Positions 18,582-30,339 are shown, counted from the stretch's first letter. The stretch: DNA of 64,000 nt from Agapetus fuscipes (GCA_951799405.1 OX637342.1:5518001-5582000); one strand, 5' to 3'. The notes: generated by a model not told the origin, from the sequence alone. Numbers and translations are program-made.

Positions 18582-18960
18582 GTCTTTTAAAGGTAAAACT
18601 GAATAAGTTACATATTGAACTTATTTGGGTTTCTCAGATATTTGCATTTTTTTTTCTATACGAGTATTTTACGTAAGATAACACTGAAATACTGTATAAA
18701 TCTTGTAGTTTAAGGCTGGTTTTAGTGTCGCGCTGACAACACGCTGACCGTCAGCGCTGACAGCCAAATATATGAACTTGTCGCGCTGACAGCTACGCGC
18801 CATTCTAAAACGCTTCCTACAAGTTCATATATTTTAAACGGTCAGCGCTGACGGTCAGCGCGTTGTCAGCGCGACACTAAAACCAGCCTTAAAGTTTGTC
18901 ATGAGTGCTTCGTTATAATTAGTTCATTTTCTGTGAGAAGTTACACACAACAAAATGTAT
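18582..18960 (+). mobile_element. Beta MITE, 3' truncated, carrying an inserted MITE
   Basis: Starts TTTTAAAGGTAAAACTGAAT; has the GGGTTTCTCAGATATTTGCA and GAGAAGTTACACACAACA blocks of Beta. It is split at 18710 by a 183-bp element and loses its right terminal repeat. Confidence 0.7.
18710..18892. mobile_element. MITE with ~50-bp inverted ends and TTAA flanks
   Basis: Left end TTAAGGCTGGTTTTAGTGTC is the exact inverse of the right end, and the pairing extends through the GCGCTGACAAC and GACCGTCAGCGCTGAC blocks. TTAA sits at both extremities (18710-18713, 18889-18892), compatible with a TTAA target (piggyBac/Kolobok style) or with a TTA/TAA target (PIF/Harbinger). The intact Beta copy at 63655-63892 gives the empty site (AATTTAGAAGTTTGTCATG). 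Confidence 0.8.
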
Positions 18961-19229
18961 TTTGAAAATTAAAAATGTTTTTTTTATTTAAAACAAGAAT
19001 ACAACAGCATTAAATAGAATTTTGTAAATACCTATATAAGATATTTTTTACATTTCATGTCGCCTATTACTGTATTCTACAATTGTGTATTTCAACTTAC
19101 AAATCATGCCAGGTAAATAAGTAAAAAGTAAAGAAAAACAAAAAGAAGCAACACCCAAAACCAAAAATAAATAAATATAAAAATCAAAATAGAATAAAAA
19201 ATAAAAAATAAAAAAATCTCGTCCTCATG
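18961..19229. other. AT-rich DNA with AAAAT runs
   Basis: Low complexity, particularly the ATAAAAAATAAAAAA tract near 19190-19215; nothing else seen. Confidence 0.45.
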
Positions 19230-19305
19230 ATGGGATAAGGAAAGAATATTACGCTGGGAATCGAACCCTCAACCTACCAAGTCCATAGCGTTAACCACTA
19301 AACTA
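19230..19305 (-). repeat. tRNA-like SINE head fragment
   Basis: The minus strand carries a B-box GGTTCGATTCCC and a tRNA-like arm (TAGTTTAGTGGTTAACGCTA). It abuts SINE-A. Family not matched to the others. Confidence 0.5.
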
Positions 19306-19620
19306 CATATGTAGTGTAACTCCTTTCCGCGTGTCCCCCCAAGGGGTTACATGTAGCGAGTGGAACATTTTTTTTATTTTTACAGGTAAGGAGGCCAGCC
19401 TTGTGCCAACCATTTCAGTTGAAGTGGAGGTTTCCACCGCTCCTGAGGGGGCTGATACTCATTTCTTGGAAAGGCTGAATACACCCTGCCGGTATTATAT
19501 TTTCTGTTTTTCAACAAACACCGAAACGAGAAATCATTTAAGACACCCTTGGTGGGATTCGAACACGAGCTTTCGGCATAGAATGCAAGCACTCTACCAA
19601 CTGATTTATCGACCGGACAA
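19306..19620 (-). repeat. SINE-A copy
   Basis: Complete body, with a degraded head: the A-box region reads GTCGATAAATCAGTTGGTAG and the B box GTGTTCGAATCC. Frames drawn across it on either strand are artefacts. Confidence 0.8.
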
Positions 19621-19639
19621 AGAAAATCGTCAGTTCGAT

Positions 19640-19740
19640 TCCCACTGTCGCCAGATTTCATATAATCATGAGGTTTATGGCACTTGTTGGAGAGCTGTAG
19701 AGGTACGAGTGAGTTTTGAGAGGTGTCGGTTAATATCCTG
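19640..19740 (-). repeat. Possible LINE/SINE 3'-tail fragment
   Basis: On the minus strand, ACCTCTACAGCTCTCCAACA then AGTGCCATAAACC resembles the LINE tail ACCTCTGCGGCACTATAACA then AGTGTCATTAACC at 39627-39667. Confidence 0.35.
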
Positions 19741-20016
19741 ATATTTTGTAGCAAGGATGTTAGTTGTGTAGTGCTGTGTTGTGTGTTGTGTCGGCTTTTA
19801 TTTGAGACACTGAAAGTAAGTGACGATTGATGTTGGTTGTTAATATAGAAAAGAGTTACTTTAGAGCGGGAACATATATACCTGTCACTCGTTTTATAAA
19901 CGAATACACGTCAAAATAATGAGTCGTTCAAATACCAAGCTCTCTTAGTTTTTAGACGAGGAGGAATTCCTGAAGATATTTCATCAGTACAAGCACCGTG
20001 CCAGTACCGATAGAAA

Positions 20017-20078
20017 ACGCAAACGCAACTAAGCTACAATTATAGTGTAACTTCTTGCCTGCGTTATCCGATAAGACG
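20017..20078 (-). repeat. SINE-A 3' end fragment
   Basis: (CGCAAA)-type tail plus AACTAAGCTACAATTATAGT and the 'cttgcctgcgttatccg' block only. Confidence 0.6.
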
Positions 20079-22320
20079 TAAATGTTTGTAAAGAGGATGA
20101 ATTTTAAAAGCAAACATACGTACCTATCCGTACAATTTGGATAATAGAATATTTGTAATTTTAAAACGTTATGTAAAAGAAGTGTAATGTTTGATTACGT
20201 TTATATAATGTAACAAGAAGTCACGTTTTTGAGTATTTTTACTTTAGGGTAGTCATAATACTTTAGTAACAAATTACATAAATTTTTATTTTTATTTTTG
20301 TTATTCCTGATGAGTTTATTTTTGCAACAACAGAAAAAACTTTTGTTATTACGTTGGTGTTGTTACATGAATTCATTAACAAACTTTTTTTGTTCGTGGG
20401 TAATTTTGTTACGAAATACGTTCACGTTTTTGTTTATATTTTTAACACATTGTTGTCGATCTATTTTAGATGAAAATATTTAAAACGTTCAAAAAAAAGT
20501 AGGTACTATGCAATCGAGTTAATGTATTTTTAATCATAAAATTCATAAGTTCCTGTAAATATAATATGGCTTTATACAAATGCAACTTCCATTTTCAATT
20601 AATTATAATAAACAATATAACACGTTTTTATTTCAGATTTATTAAGAGAAACCACCTAGGTACTGTTATTTTCTTGCGGCCCAGAAGGGCCAGAAAAGAA
20701 GTATTGTTTTAAATTGCATATTTTGCAAAAAATTGGAGTAGGTGAGTAAATCTTATTTACTATTTTTTTTTTTGCTTAAATGAATCGGCATAAAATAAAA
20801 AAAAAAACATTTTTTTGAAATTTTTCTTATAGGCCTTGACTGTAGTCCATTGCTTTATTCTTTTTTTCTTAACTAACGTTTCGCTTCTATACTGTAAGTA
20901 ACTTCTTCTGAGTTTTTGATTTAATTCATTTTTACCGTCTATCTGTTGCTCTTTCAACAAAAGAGGCGAGGCTTGAATTCCTGGTGGAAAAATACTCCAG
21001 TTCATACCATTTATCGACGGAAACCGCATTTCAGTTTTCAACCCTCCTCTTTTCTTTTATTTATTTTATTATTTTATAAATTTCAATGGCCTCTTTTTAC
21101 AGTGTTGATTTTTTACGCTAACCAAAAACTCCAATTTTTATCTTTAAAACAAAACAATTTATGGATCATAATGTTTCGTTCAAACATATTTTTTTAATTA
21201 AAAGAAAAAAAAAATCATTTTTTTCTAAAACAAATTTTAGTGCTTAAAGCTTATTTGACACCCAACTATCCACTCATCCCGTTTGACCTTCATATATTTT
21301 TTTAAACATATATTTTTTTTAATTTTCAGACTCACTCAGCGTTCATTTTCTTTATTCCCACTTTTCCCAAAGTTAAAAGTTAAAGCAACAAGTGCCATGG
21401 CAACAGGCACGATCAATATCCCGCCTTGATTTAAATTTCATCTCATGCCAAACCAAGCCTTATAAACCTGTCACTTAAAAGCTGGAATCGCGTGAAAATA
21501 TTTCGCATCGCAAGGGAGATGATTCTAGGAATCGCTTTCATCTGTAAGTCGATTCTTGGAATAGATTTTCTGATATCAAAATGTTAATAAAGTTACTCAC
21601 TTAATGGAAGAAACGTGTAGCTATCTGGGTAGGAGAAATTTCAATTACAAATTTATAATTTAAAATGTCGTTTAATGTTATGAATGAAAATATAACATAG
21701 TTTTATATATTTTTTTTTTCAGTTTTCGTGATTTTTAATGTTTCAAGCATTTTTTTTTACATTTCAAAGAGCGTGACTCTTGACTTATTCTTAGCTGGTA
21801 TGAAGTTGACTAAAGGATAAAATAAAGTGAAGGTCCTCACAATATGGAATTCAAACTTTTTTTCAAAAAGCTCTTGAATGAATAAACCAACTAGTAATTT
21901 AGAAGTTACTTTTTTTAAAACATTTGATTCATATTAGATGATTGCAGGCATATATTTCGATACAGAGATACAGCTTTAAGTCCAGACCAAGAGATTAAGT
22001 TCATATCAAGAATGTTCTAATGTTTTTATTATTATTGGAACTAATTTATTTAATCACAAACCTTTTGCCTTTGAAATTAATTCAAATTGAACAATCATTG
22101 TCTGAGATTCAAATAATTTAATAAAAAATGAAGCTACGTGGTTGGTACTTCATAAAAAAAATCCAAGGATTATTCTGACATGAAACTCTTTGATTTCAAA
22201 AGTTACCAAATTGGTCACATTGTATTTTAAGTGATGATTTTATAATAAATTATTAGTTTTTTATAGTTTTTACTTCAACCAAAATTTTACAAGTACCAAA
22301 TCAATTACAATCCACATACT
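20079..22320. other. AT-rich DNA; one RFX-like site
   Basis: Over 2 kb with no recognised repeat or gene. At 21396-21416 AAGTGCCATGGCAACAGGCA contains a near-consensus RFX X-box (GTTGCCATGGCAC on the minus strand), isolated from any recognised gene. Confidence 0.4.
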
Positions 22321-22339
22321 CATATTTTCAGGTTAGATG

Positions 22340-22560
22340 AATATCGTTACCGGCATTCAGCGTAACTTTGACATTGCCTAGAAAATCTGTGCATTAGTAG
22401 GCGAGTGACCCGGTGACCTCATTTCCCCGGGATTCGTAGCATTGGCAATGAAATCCCAGGTGGTTTCTGGTTCAATGTCACGCTAACACACGTGCAGGCT
22501 TCGTTTCGAGTCCCGGCGCCATTATTGAGTAACATTGGCATTGAACGATGGATAAATTGT
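22340..22560. other. GC-richer patch, possibly SINE-derived
   Basis: Contains TTTCGAGTCCCGG (a B-box-like string), repeated ATTGGCAATGAAATCCCAGG / ACATTGGCATTGAACGATGG-style phrases and CACGTG (22488-22495 region). Not assigned to a family. It also lies ~350 bp downstream of the heat-shock-like promoter on the minus strand, so it might be transcribed. Confidence 0.3.
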
Positions 22561-22830
22561 GAATTCAGAGTTAAAGAGTTTAAGATATGTTAACTCGGTT
22601 TGAAGTGTGAAGTCTGACATTTATTAATTATATTGTTATGAATTTAGGATTCTAATAGTCTTTAAATTAAGCAATGGTCTTCTTTTAGGAAATTAATTTT
22701 ACAGTTAGATTTATTTATACACTTTTACATTGAATTTTGCAATTTACATTTATTTATTTCACAGATGGTTTGTGTTAACTTATGCTGTTAGTCTTAACAG
22801 GTATATGCAATCTCCTGCAATCTGTTCGCG

Positions 22831-22900
22831 GCTTATATACACCAGCGTCCAGCGATGGAAGCTTCTAAAGGTAAATTTTGCCAGAAGCTTCTCGAAGTAC
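22831..22900 (-). promoter_or_regulatory. Heat-shock-type promoter (two HSEs plus TATA)
   Basis: On the minus strand, CTTCGAGAAGCTTCTGG (22897-22881) has three perfect alternating nGAAn units; a second TTTAGAAGCTTCCA (22868-22855) has two; and a TATA box GTATATAAGC follows (22840-22831) about 15 bp further on. This is the spacing and content of animal hsp promoters bound by trimeric HSF. Transcription would run leftwards from about 22800. No open reading frame of note follows, so it may drive a non-coding RNA, a distant exon or a dead gene, or be a retroelement promoter. Confidence 0.6.
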
Positions 22901-23024
22901 ATTATTATAACAATCTAGTGAGTTCTCTATGTACTCAACAGTCATTAATCCTACCCTCAAATATTATACAGAATTCCTATCAGCGATAACTAATACCTAA
23001 ACCTATCTAAATATTTATATTTCA
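22901..23024. other. AT-rich DNA up to the Helitron array
   Basis: Ends ...TATTTCA at 23024, supplying the A of the A/T Helitron target. Confidence 0.4.
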
Positions 23025-24989
23025 CTAGCAGACCAAACCGCGCTCTCGCACGGTTGGCTGCTAGGCCCTACGGGCAGTTTTTAGTCTGGCTTCGTTATAA
23101 TTTTTTACCCATATGTTCTTTATTTCATTGAATGCTTTTAGATATAATTTAATAAATTTTGTGATGAAAAGGTAATTGAATTCTTTTCATGTTCCGAATA
23201 TCTTTAATCCACGAAAGACGAATTTAAGTTAAATAACCTGCCTACTCGTGCTGCGCACGATAACGGCATTTTAGTTTGAAGTCCGGCTTCACCAGCACAC
23301 TTTACCCCTGCTCTGATTTTTAAAAGATCCATGAGAACTGACCAACAACAACAACAAAAAGTGAACAATTTTATGGTAGAATCTCAGGCCTGATCGTGCT
23401 ACTTCCTATTGTTGTGCAGGTGCTGAAGTCTTTATTCTGCTTTTTATTTCTGCTCTTTATTTTTCTGGTGATGGTTTATAATGATGCTCGACCCGTTCAT
23501 TATCATTTAAGTGTATAACTTGTCTTTTCTGCTCTTTTTCGTTTTGCTGGTAATAGTATCTTAAGCGTACCTGTGTTGCTTGCAATTGTCTTATAGTGGC
23601 ATGAAACATGACTGCGTTTGCCATACGGCATTGTTTTGTTGGAAACGGTGCTTTTGTTTTTACATTGTTCAAGCTGCTACAATTGGCATGAAATGTCTTC
23701 AGACTGCTCGTGCTGCTCTGAATTACCTTTTGCCATCTTATAACTGCTTGTTATACTTTTCACGATATTGGTTCCTGAAGATACCTTAAAATGCCTAAAC
23801 TCACAATCTACAAAAAATCTAAGTATGGGAAAACGTTCGACCCATCGACAGAACTCTAAGAAAAAATGACTTTTGAAAATTAAAAAAAAAGAAACTTTTT
23901 AACTTTTTTTTATTTTTATATATAAGACACTTTGTATGAAATTTTACTTTTTAAATATTTGTTCAAAGAAATTTGCCGTAGAAAAAAAGTTTCTTCCAAC
24001 ATTTATGGGGTTTACTTAAATGCATTTTAAATTCGAGTATGAGGTCTAGACATTAAAAATGGCCGCCTGCAGAGCAATGTATTTTTTTAGTTGGTATAGC
24101 GGGTATGCAAAATATACACTTGGCGGGATTGTCCTATTACATATCATTACATTTCGCTAAATTATAATTGTTTGTGTAGCATCAAAACAGTTGATTTTTT
24201 TACTTATAAATTTGACTTTTTTGTAAAAATCAGGTTTTTCAAAATTTTGTTGGAAAAAAATTGTCATTGAAAAAAGTTTTCTTTCAAAAAATGTTGACAT
24301 AAACAAAACCAAATTGATCATTGAGAAAAAACCTTCAGACTTTTAAAATGAACGCCAGGAGAATGTTTAATATTGGAGAAACCAAAAAAAACGTATGGCA
24401 GCTACTCTTAATCCTTCATGTATTTTTTGTTTTTTTTTGAAAATATGTAAGTCTGTTTATGTTTAGGTGGCATGCTTAATTTCAATGTTCCAACTTAATG
24501 CATGCGCCCGTTGTGCCACCTGAAAGTTATTGTTTTTTATTTTTTTCTATGTAGGTATTTACAAATTTTGTTTAAAGAATTTACTTTTTGCGAAAAAGTT
24601 TCTTCCAAAAGTTGTTAAAATTACTGAGAAGCATGACTGTTTCGAATATCAAGTCTGTTAATTCAAAATGGCCGCCAGCGGTATGATTTACATTTTCAGT
24701 CTGTATGGCACGTATGCGAAATATGCACGTGACGTCATCCGGACCCTAACAGTTGTTTAGCCATTAACGTTTTATGGGGGTATGCAAAATTTCAGCATCG
24801 TGCTGCGAACGGTCTGGGCGCCTATAATGGTACAAATATACAAACAAACAAACAAACAAACGGACAAACACCAAAAATTCTGGAATCTAGCGTTAGTTCA
24901 GTTTGTCAATAGAAACACTTTGTAGAAAAACAATTTTGCAAATTCGAAAAAAACAGACGCAAATACCCCTTCCTTTTTTATATATAAGA
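23025..24989 (-). mobile_element. Helitron unit 1 (1965 bp)
   Basis: The longest unit. It retains a ~180-bp segment near its 3' end (about 23085-23265, CATATGTTCTTTATTTCATT onward) that units 2 and 4 lack. It has a (CAAA)n tract at 24839-24872. The minus-strand frame at 23672-23457 is shared with unit 2. Confidence 0.85.
24726..24743. promoter_or_regulatory. E-box/CRE/ETS-type composite, Helitron unit 1
   Basis: CACGTGACGTCATCCGGA overlaps an E-box (CACGTG), a CRE (TGACGTCA) and an ETS-like CCGGA. It recurs exactly in units 2 (26508-26525) and 3 (28054-28071) and with one CRE change in unit 4 (29822-29839). Confidence 0.45.
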
Positions 24990-26767
24990 CTAGCAGACCA
25001 AACCGCGCTCTCGCACGGTTGGCTGCTAGGCCCTACGGGCAGTTTGAAGTCCGGCTTCGCCAGCACACTTTACCGCTGCTCTGATTTTTAAAAGATCCAT
25101 GAGAACTGACCAACAACAACAACAAAAAGTGGACAGTTTTACGGTAGAATCCCAGGCCTGATCGTGCTATTTTCTATTGTTGTGCAGGTGCTGAAGTCTT
25201 TATCCTGCTTTTTATTTCTGCTCTTTATTTTTCTGGTGATGGTTTATAATGATGCTCGACACGATCATAATCAATTAAGTGTATAACTTGTCTTTTGTGC
25301 TCTTTTTCGTTTTGCTGGTAATAGTATCTTAAGCGTACCTGTGTTGCTTGCAATTGTCTTATAGTGGCATGAAACATGACTGCGTTTGCCATACGGCATT
25401 GTTTTGTTGGTACTGGTGCTTTTGTTTGTAGATTGTTCCAGCTGCTCTTATTGTCATGAAATGCCTTCAAACTGCTCGTCCTGCGCTGAATTATCTTTTG
25501 ACATCTTTAAACTGCTTGTGATACTTTTCACGATATTTTAGTGTCTGATACTGCTTGGTACCTGAAGATACCTTAAAATGCCTAAACTCACAATCTACAA
25601 AAAATCTAAGTATGGGAAAACGTTCGACCCATCGACAGAACTCTAAGAAAAAAATGACTTGAAAATTAAAAAAAAAAAAACTTTTTAACTTTTTTCATTT
25701 TTATATATGACACTTTGTATGAAATTTTACTTTTTAAATATTTGTTCAAAGAAATTTGCCGTAGAAAAAAAGTTTCTTCCAACTTTTATGGGGTTTACTA
25801 AAATGCATTCAAAATTCGAGTATGAGGCCTATGAATTTAAAATGGCCGCCTGCAGAGCAATATATTTTTTTAGTTTGTATCGCGGGTATGTAAAATATAC
25901 ACTTGGCGGGATTGTCCTATTACATATCATTACATTTCGCTAAATTATAATTGTTTGTGTAGCATCAAAATAGTTGATTTTTTTACTTATAAATTTGACT
26001 TTTTTGTGAAAATCAGGTTTTTCAAAACTTTGTTGGAAAAAAATTGTCATTGAAAAAAGTTTTCTTTCAAAAAATGTTGACATAAGCAAAACCAAATTGA
26101 TCATTAAGTAAAAACCTTCAGACTTTTAAAATGAACGCCAGGAGAATGTTAAATATTGAAGAAACCAAAAAAAATGTATGGCAGCTACTCTTAAACCTTC
26201 ATGTATTTCGTTGTTCTTTTGAAAATATTTAAGTCTGTTTATGTGCAGATACCATGCCTAATTTCAATGTTCCAACTTTATGCATGCGCCCGATGTGCCT
26301 CCTGAAAGTTATTGTTTTTTATTTTTTTCTCTGTAGGTATTTACAAATTTTGTTTGAAGAATTTACTTTTTGCGAAAAAATTTCTTCCAAAAGTTGTTAA
26401 AATTACTAAGAGACATGACTGTTTCGAATATCAAGCCTGTAAATTTAAAATGGCCGCCAGCGGCAAGATTTCAATTTTCAGTCTGTATGGCAGGTATGCG
26501 AAATATGCACGTGACGTCATCCGGACTCTGACAGTTGTTTAGCCACTGACATTTTATGGGAGTGTGCAAAATTTCAGCATCGTGCTGCGAACGGTCTGGG
26601 CGCCTATAATGGTACAAATATACAAACAAACGGACAAACAAACAAACACCAAAAATTCTGGAACATAGCGTTAGTTCAGTTTGTCAATAGAAACACTTTG
26701 TAGAAAAACATTTTTGCAAATTCGAAAAAAACAGACGCAAATACCCCTTCCTTTTTTATATATAAGA
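24990..26767 (-). mobile_element. Helitron unit 2 (1778 bp)
   Basis: Junctions at both sides are direct CTAG/TC. A minus-strand frame of 81 codons (25470-25225, ..APVPTKQCRMANAVMFH..) is partly kept in units 1 and 3 but is not recognisable; conservation may simply reflect recent common descent. Confidence 0.85.
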
Positions 26768-28325
26768 CTAGCAGACCAAACCGCGCTCTCGCACGGTTGG
26801 CTGCTAGACCCTCCGGGCAGGTTTTAGTCTGGCTTCGCCATAATTTTTTGCCCATATGTTCTTTATTTCATTGAATGCTTTAAGGTAATAGTATCTTAAG
26901 CGTACCTGTGTTGCTTGCAATTGTCTTATAGTGGCATGAAACATGACTGCGTTTGCCATACGGCATTGTTTTGTTGGTACTGGTGCTTTTGTTTTTAGAT
27001 TGTTCCAGCTGCTCTTATTGTCATGAAATGCCTTCAAACTGCTCGTCCTGCTCTGAATTATCTTTTGACATCTTAAAACTGCTTGTGATACTTTTCACGA
27101 TATTTTAGTGTCTGATACTGCTTGGTACCTGAAGATACCTTAAAATGCCTAAATTCACAATCTATAAAAAATCTAAGTATGGGAAAACGTTCGACCCATC
27201 GACAGAACTCTAAGAAAAAAATGACTTTTGAAAATTAAAAAAAAAAACTTTTTAACTTTTTTTATTTTTATATAAAAGACATTTTGAATGAAATTTTACT
27301 TTTTAAATATTTGTTCAAAGAAATTTGCCGTAGAAAAAAAGTTTCTTCCAACATTTATGGGGTTTATTAAAATGCATTTTATATTCGAGTATGAGGCCTA
27401 GACATTCAAAATGGCCGCCTGCAGAGCAATGTATTTTTTTAGTTGGTATGGCGGGTATGCAAAATATATACTCGGCGTGATTGTCCTATTACATATCATT
27501 ACATTTCGCTAAATTATAATTCTTTGTGTAGCATCAAAATAGTTGATTTTTTTACTTATAAATTTGACTTTTTTGTGAAAATCAGGTTTTTCAAAATTTT
27601 GTTCAAAAAAATTTGTCATTGAAAAAAGTTTTCTTTCAAAAAATGTTTAAGTTAGCTAAAAAAACTTGATCATTAAGAAAAAACCTTCAGAATTTTAAAA
27701 TGACCGCCAGGAGAATGTTAAATATTGAAAAAACCAAAAAAAGTGTATGGCAGCTACTCTTAATACTTCATGTATTTTGTTGTTCTTTTGAAAATATGTA
27801 AGCCTAATATCAATGTTCTAACTTGATACATGCGCCTATTGTGCGACTTGAAAGATAGAATTTTTTATTTTTTTCTATGTAGGTATTTACAAATTTTGTT
27901 TGAAGAATTTACTTTTTGCGAAAAAGTTTCTTCCAAAAGATGTTAAAATTACTAAGAGACATGACTGTTTCGAATATGAAGTCTTTAAATTCAAAATGGC
28001 CGCCAGCGGCATGATTTTAATGTTCAGTTTGTATGGCAGGTATGCGAAATATGCACGTGACGTCATCCGGACCCTGACAGTTGTTTAGCCACTGACCCTT
28101 TATGGGGGTATGCAAAATTTCAGCATCGTGCTGCGAACGGTCTGGGCGCCTATAATGGTACAAATATACAAACAAACGGACAAACGGACAAACAAACAAA
28201 CATACACCAAAAATTCTGGAATCGAGCGTTAGTTCAGTTTATCAAGAGAAACACTTTTTAGAAAAACATTTTTGCAAATTCGAAAAAAACAGACGCAAAT
28301 ACCCCCTAGATTTTTATATAATAGA
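26768..28325 (-). mobile_element. Helitron unit 3 (1558 bp, internally deleted)
   Basis: Starts like unit 1 (TTTTAGTCTGGCTTCGCCAT, CATATGTTCTTTATTTCATT) and then jumps to GGTAATAGTATCTTAAGCGT, skipping several hundred bp present in the others. Confidence 0.85.
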
Positions 28326-30097
28326 CTAGCAGACCAAACCGCGCTCTCGCACGGTTGGCTGCTAGGCCCTACGGGCAGTTTGAAGTCCGGCTTCGCCAGC
28401 ACAATTTACCCCTGCTCTGATTTTTAAAAGATCCATGAGAACTGACCAACAACAACAACAAAAAGTGGACAGTTTTACGGTAGAATCCCAGGCCTGATCG
28501 TGCTATTTTCTATTGTTGTGCAGGTGCTGAAGTCTTTATCCTGCTTTTTATTTCTGCTCTTTATTTTTCTGGTGATAGTTTATAATGATGCTCGACACGA
28601 TCATTATCAATTAAGTGTATAACTTGTATTTTCTGCTCTTTTTCGTTTTGCTGGTAATAGTATCTTAAGCGTACCTGTGGCATGAAACATGACTGCGTTT
28701 GCCATACGGCATTGTTTTGTTGGTACTGGTGCTTTTGTTTTTAGATAGTTCCAGCTGCTCTTATTATCATGAAATGCCTTCAAACTGCTCGTCCTGCTCT
28801 GAGTTATCTTTTGACATCTTTAAACTGCTTGTGATACTTTTCACGATATTTTAGTGTCTGATACTGCTTGGTACCTGAAGATACCTTAAAATGCCTAAAC
28901 TCACAATCTACAAAAAATCTAAGTATGGGAAAACGTTCAACCCATCGACAGAACTCTAAGAAAAAAATGACTTTTGAAAATTAAAAAAAAAAAAACTTTT
29001 TAACTTTTTTCATTTTTATATATGACACTTTGTATGAAATTTTACTTTTTAAATATTTGTTCAAAGAAATTTGCCGTAGAAAAAAAGTTTCTTCCAACAT
29101 TTATGGGGTTTACTAAAATGCATTTTAAATTCGAGTATGAGGCCTAGACATTCAAAATGGCCGCCTGCAGAGCAATATATTTTTTTAGTTGGAATGGCGG
29201 TTATGCAAAATATACACTTGGCGGGATTGTCCTATTACATATCATTACATTTCGCTTAATTATAATTGTTTGTGTAGCATCAAAATAGTTGATTTTTTTA
29301 CTTATAAATTTGACTTTTTTGTGAAAATCTGGTTTTTCAAAATTTTGTTGGAAAAAAATTGTCATTAAAAAAAGTTTTCTTTCAAAACATGTTGAAATAA
29401 GTAAAACCAAATTGATCATTGAGAAAAAACCTTCAGAATTTTAAAATGAACGCCAGGAGAGTGTTAAATATTGAAGAAACCAAAAAAATGTATGGCAGCT
29501 ACTCTTAATCCTTCATGTATTTCGTTGTTCTTTTAAAAATATTTAAGTCTGTTTATGTTCAGATAGCACGCCAAATTTCAATGTTCCAACTTTATGCATG
29601 CGCCTGTTGTGCAACCTGAAAGTTATTATTTGTTATTTTTTTCTATGTAGGTATTTACAAATTTTGTTTGAACAATTTACTTTTTGCGAAAAAATTTCTT
29701 CCAAAAGTTGTTTAAATAACTAAGAGACATGACTGTTTCGAATATCAAGTCTGTTTATTCAAAATGGCCGCCAGCGGCATGATTTTAATGTTCAGTTTGT
29801 ATGGCAGGTATGCGAAATATGCACGTGACGGCATCCGGACCCTGATAGTTGTTTAGCCACTAACACTTTATGGGGGTGTGCAAAATTTCAGCATCGTGCT
29901 GCAAACGGTCTGGGCGCCTATAATGGTACAAATATACAAACAAACAAACGGACAAACAAACAAACGGACAAACAAACACCAAAAATTCTGGAACGTAGCG
30001 TTAGTTCAGTTTGTCAATAGAAACACTTGTTAGAAAAACATTTTTGCAAATTCGAAAAAAACAGACGCAAATACCCTCTCCTTTTTTATATATAAGA
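28326..30097 (-). mobile_element. Helitron unit 4 (1772 bp)
   Basis: Layout as unit 2. Its outer 5' end is TC at 30097-30096 on the minus strand, preceded by A (T at 30098 on plus). It lacks about 15 bp (TTGCTTGCAATTGTC) present in the other units near 28678. Confidence 0.85.
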
Positions 30098-30339
30098 TAT
30101 ACTATTTGCATATACACACACACATAATATAATTAATTTTACAATTTAATAATTTAACACGATGGCTTGCAATTCCGTCTCCCTTCTTTCTCTGCCTTTT
30201 TTTCAACACCCTTTTCTGCGTTCCTTTGTTTTTTTAAATTCAAATTCAAATTTTTACATGTTCCATTCTACCTACATAACCAATTCATCTCGTCACAGAA
30301 TATTTATGAAAAAATCCTAGCTGACGTAGAATTTGCTTT
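30098..30339. other. AT-rich DNA, nothing recognised
   Basis: Short (CA)n run at 30112-30124; otherwise unremarkable. Confidence 0.4.

Larger units (their letters stand above)
23025..30097 (-). mobile_element. Tandem array of four Helitrons
   Basis: Four related units lie head to tail with no spacer. On the minus strand each begins TCTTATATATAAAAAAGG and ends with a hairpin (CAGCCAACCG...CGGTTTGGTCTG) plus CTAG, the 5'-TC and 3'-CTRR hallmarks of Helitrons. At each internal junction CTAG is followed directly by TC. The outer flanks are A (left on plus) and T (right on plus), i.e. one A/T target for the whole array. No Rep/helicase coding was found, so the units are non-autonomous. Confidence 0.85.

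Noticed and set aside
19331..19754. Two long overlapping frames (plus 136 codons, minus 124 codons)
   Set aside because: Both run through a SINE-A copy and flanking tail; the translated phrases (e.g. 'GFEP..ST') are the usual spurious translations of tRNA-SINEs.
25225..25470. 81-codon minus-strand frame inside the Helitron as a captured gene
   Set aside because: It is partly shared by units 1 and 3 and disrupted in unit 4, but no protein family is recognisable and the units are simply similar DNA; conservation of a frame cannot be separated from recent copying by eye.
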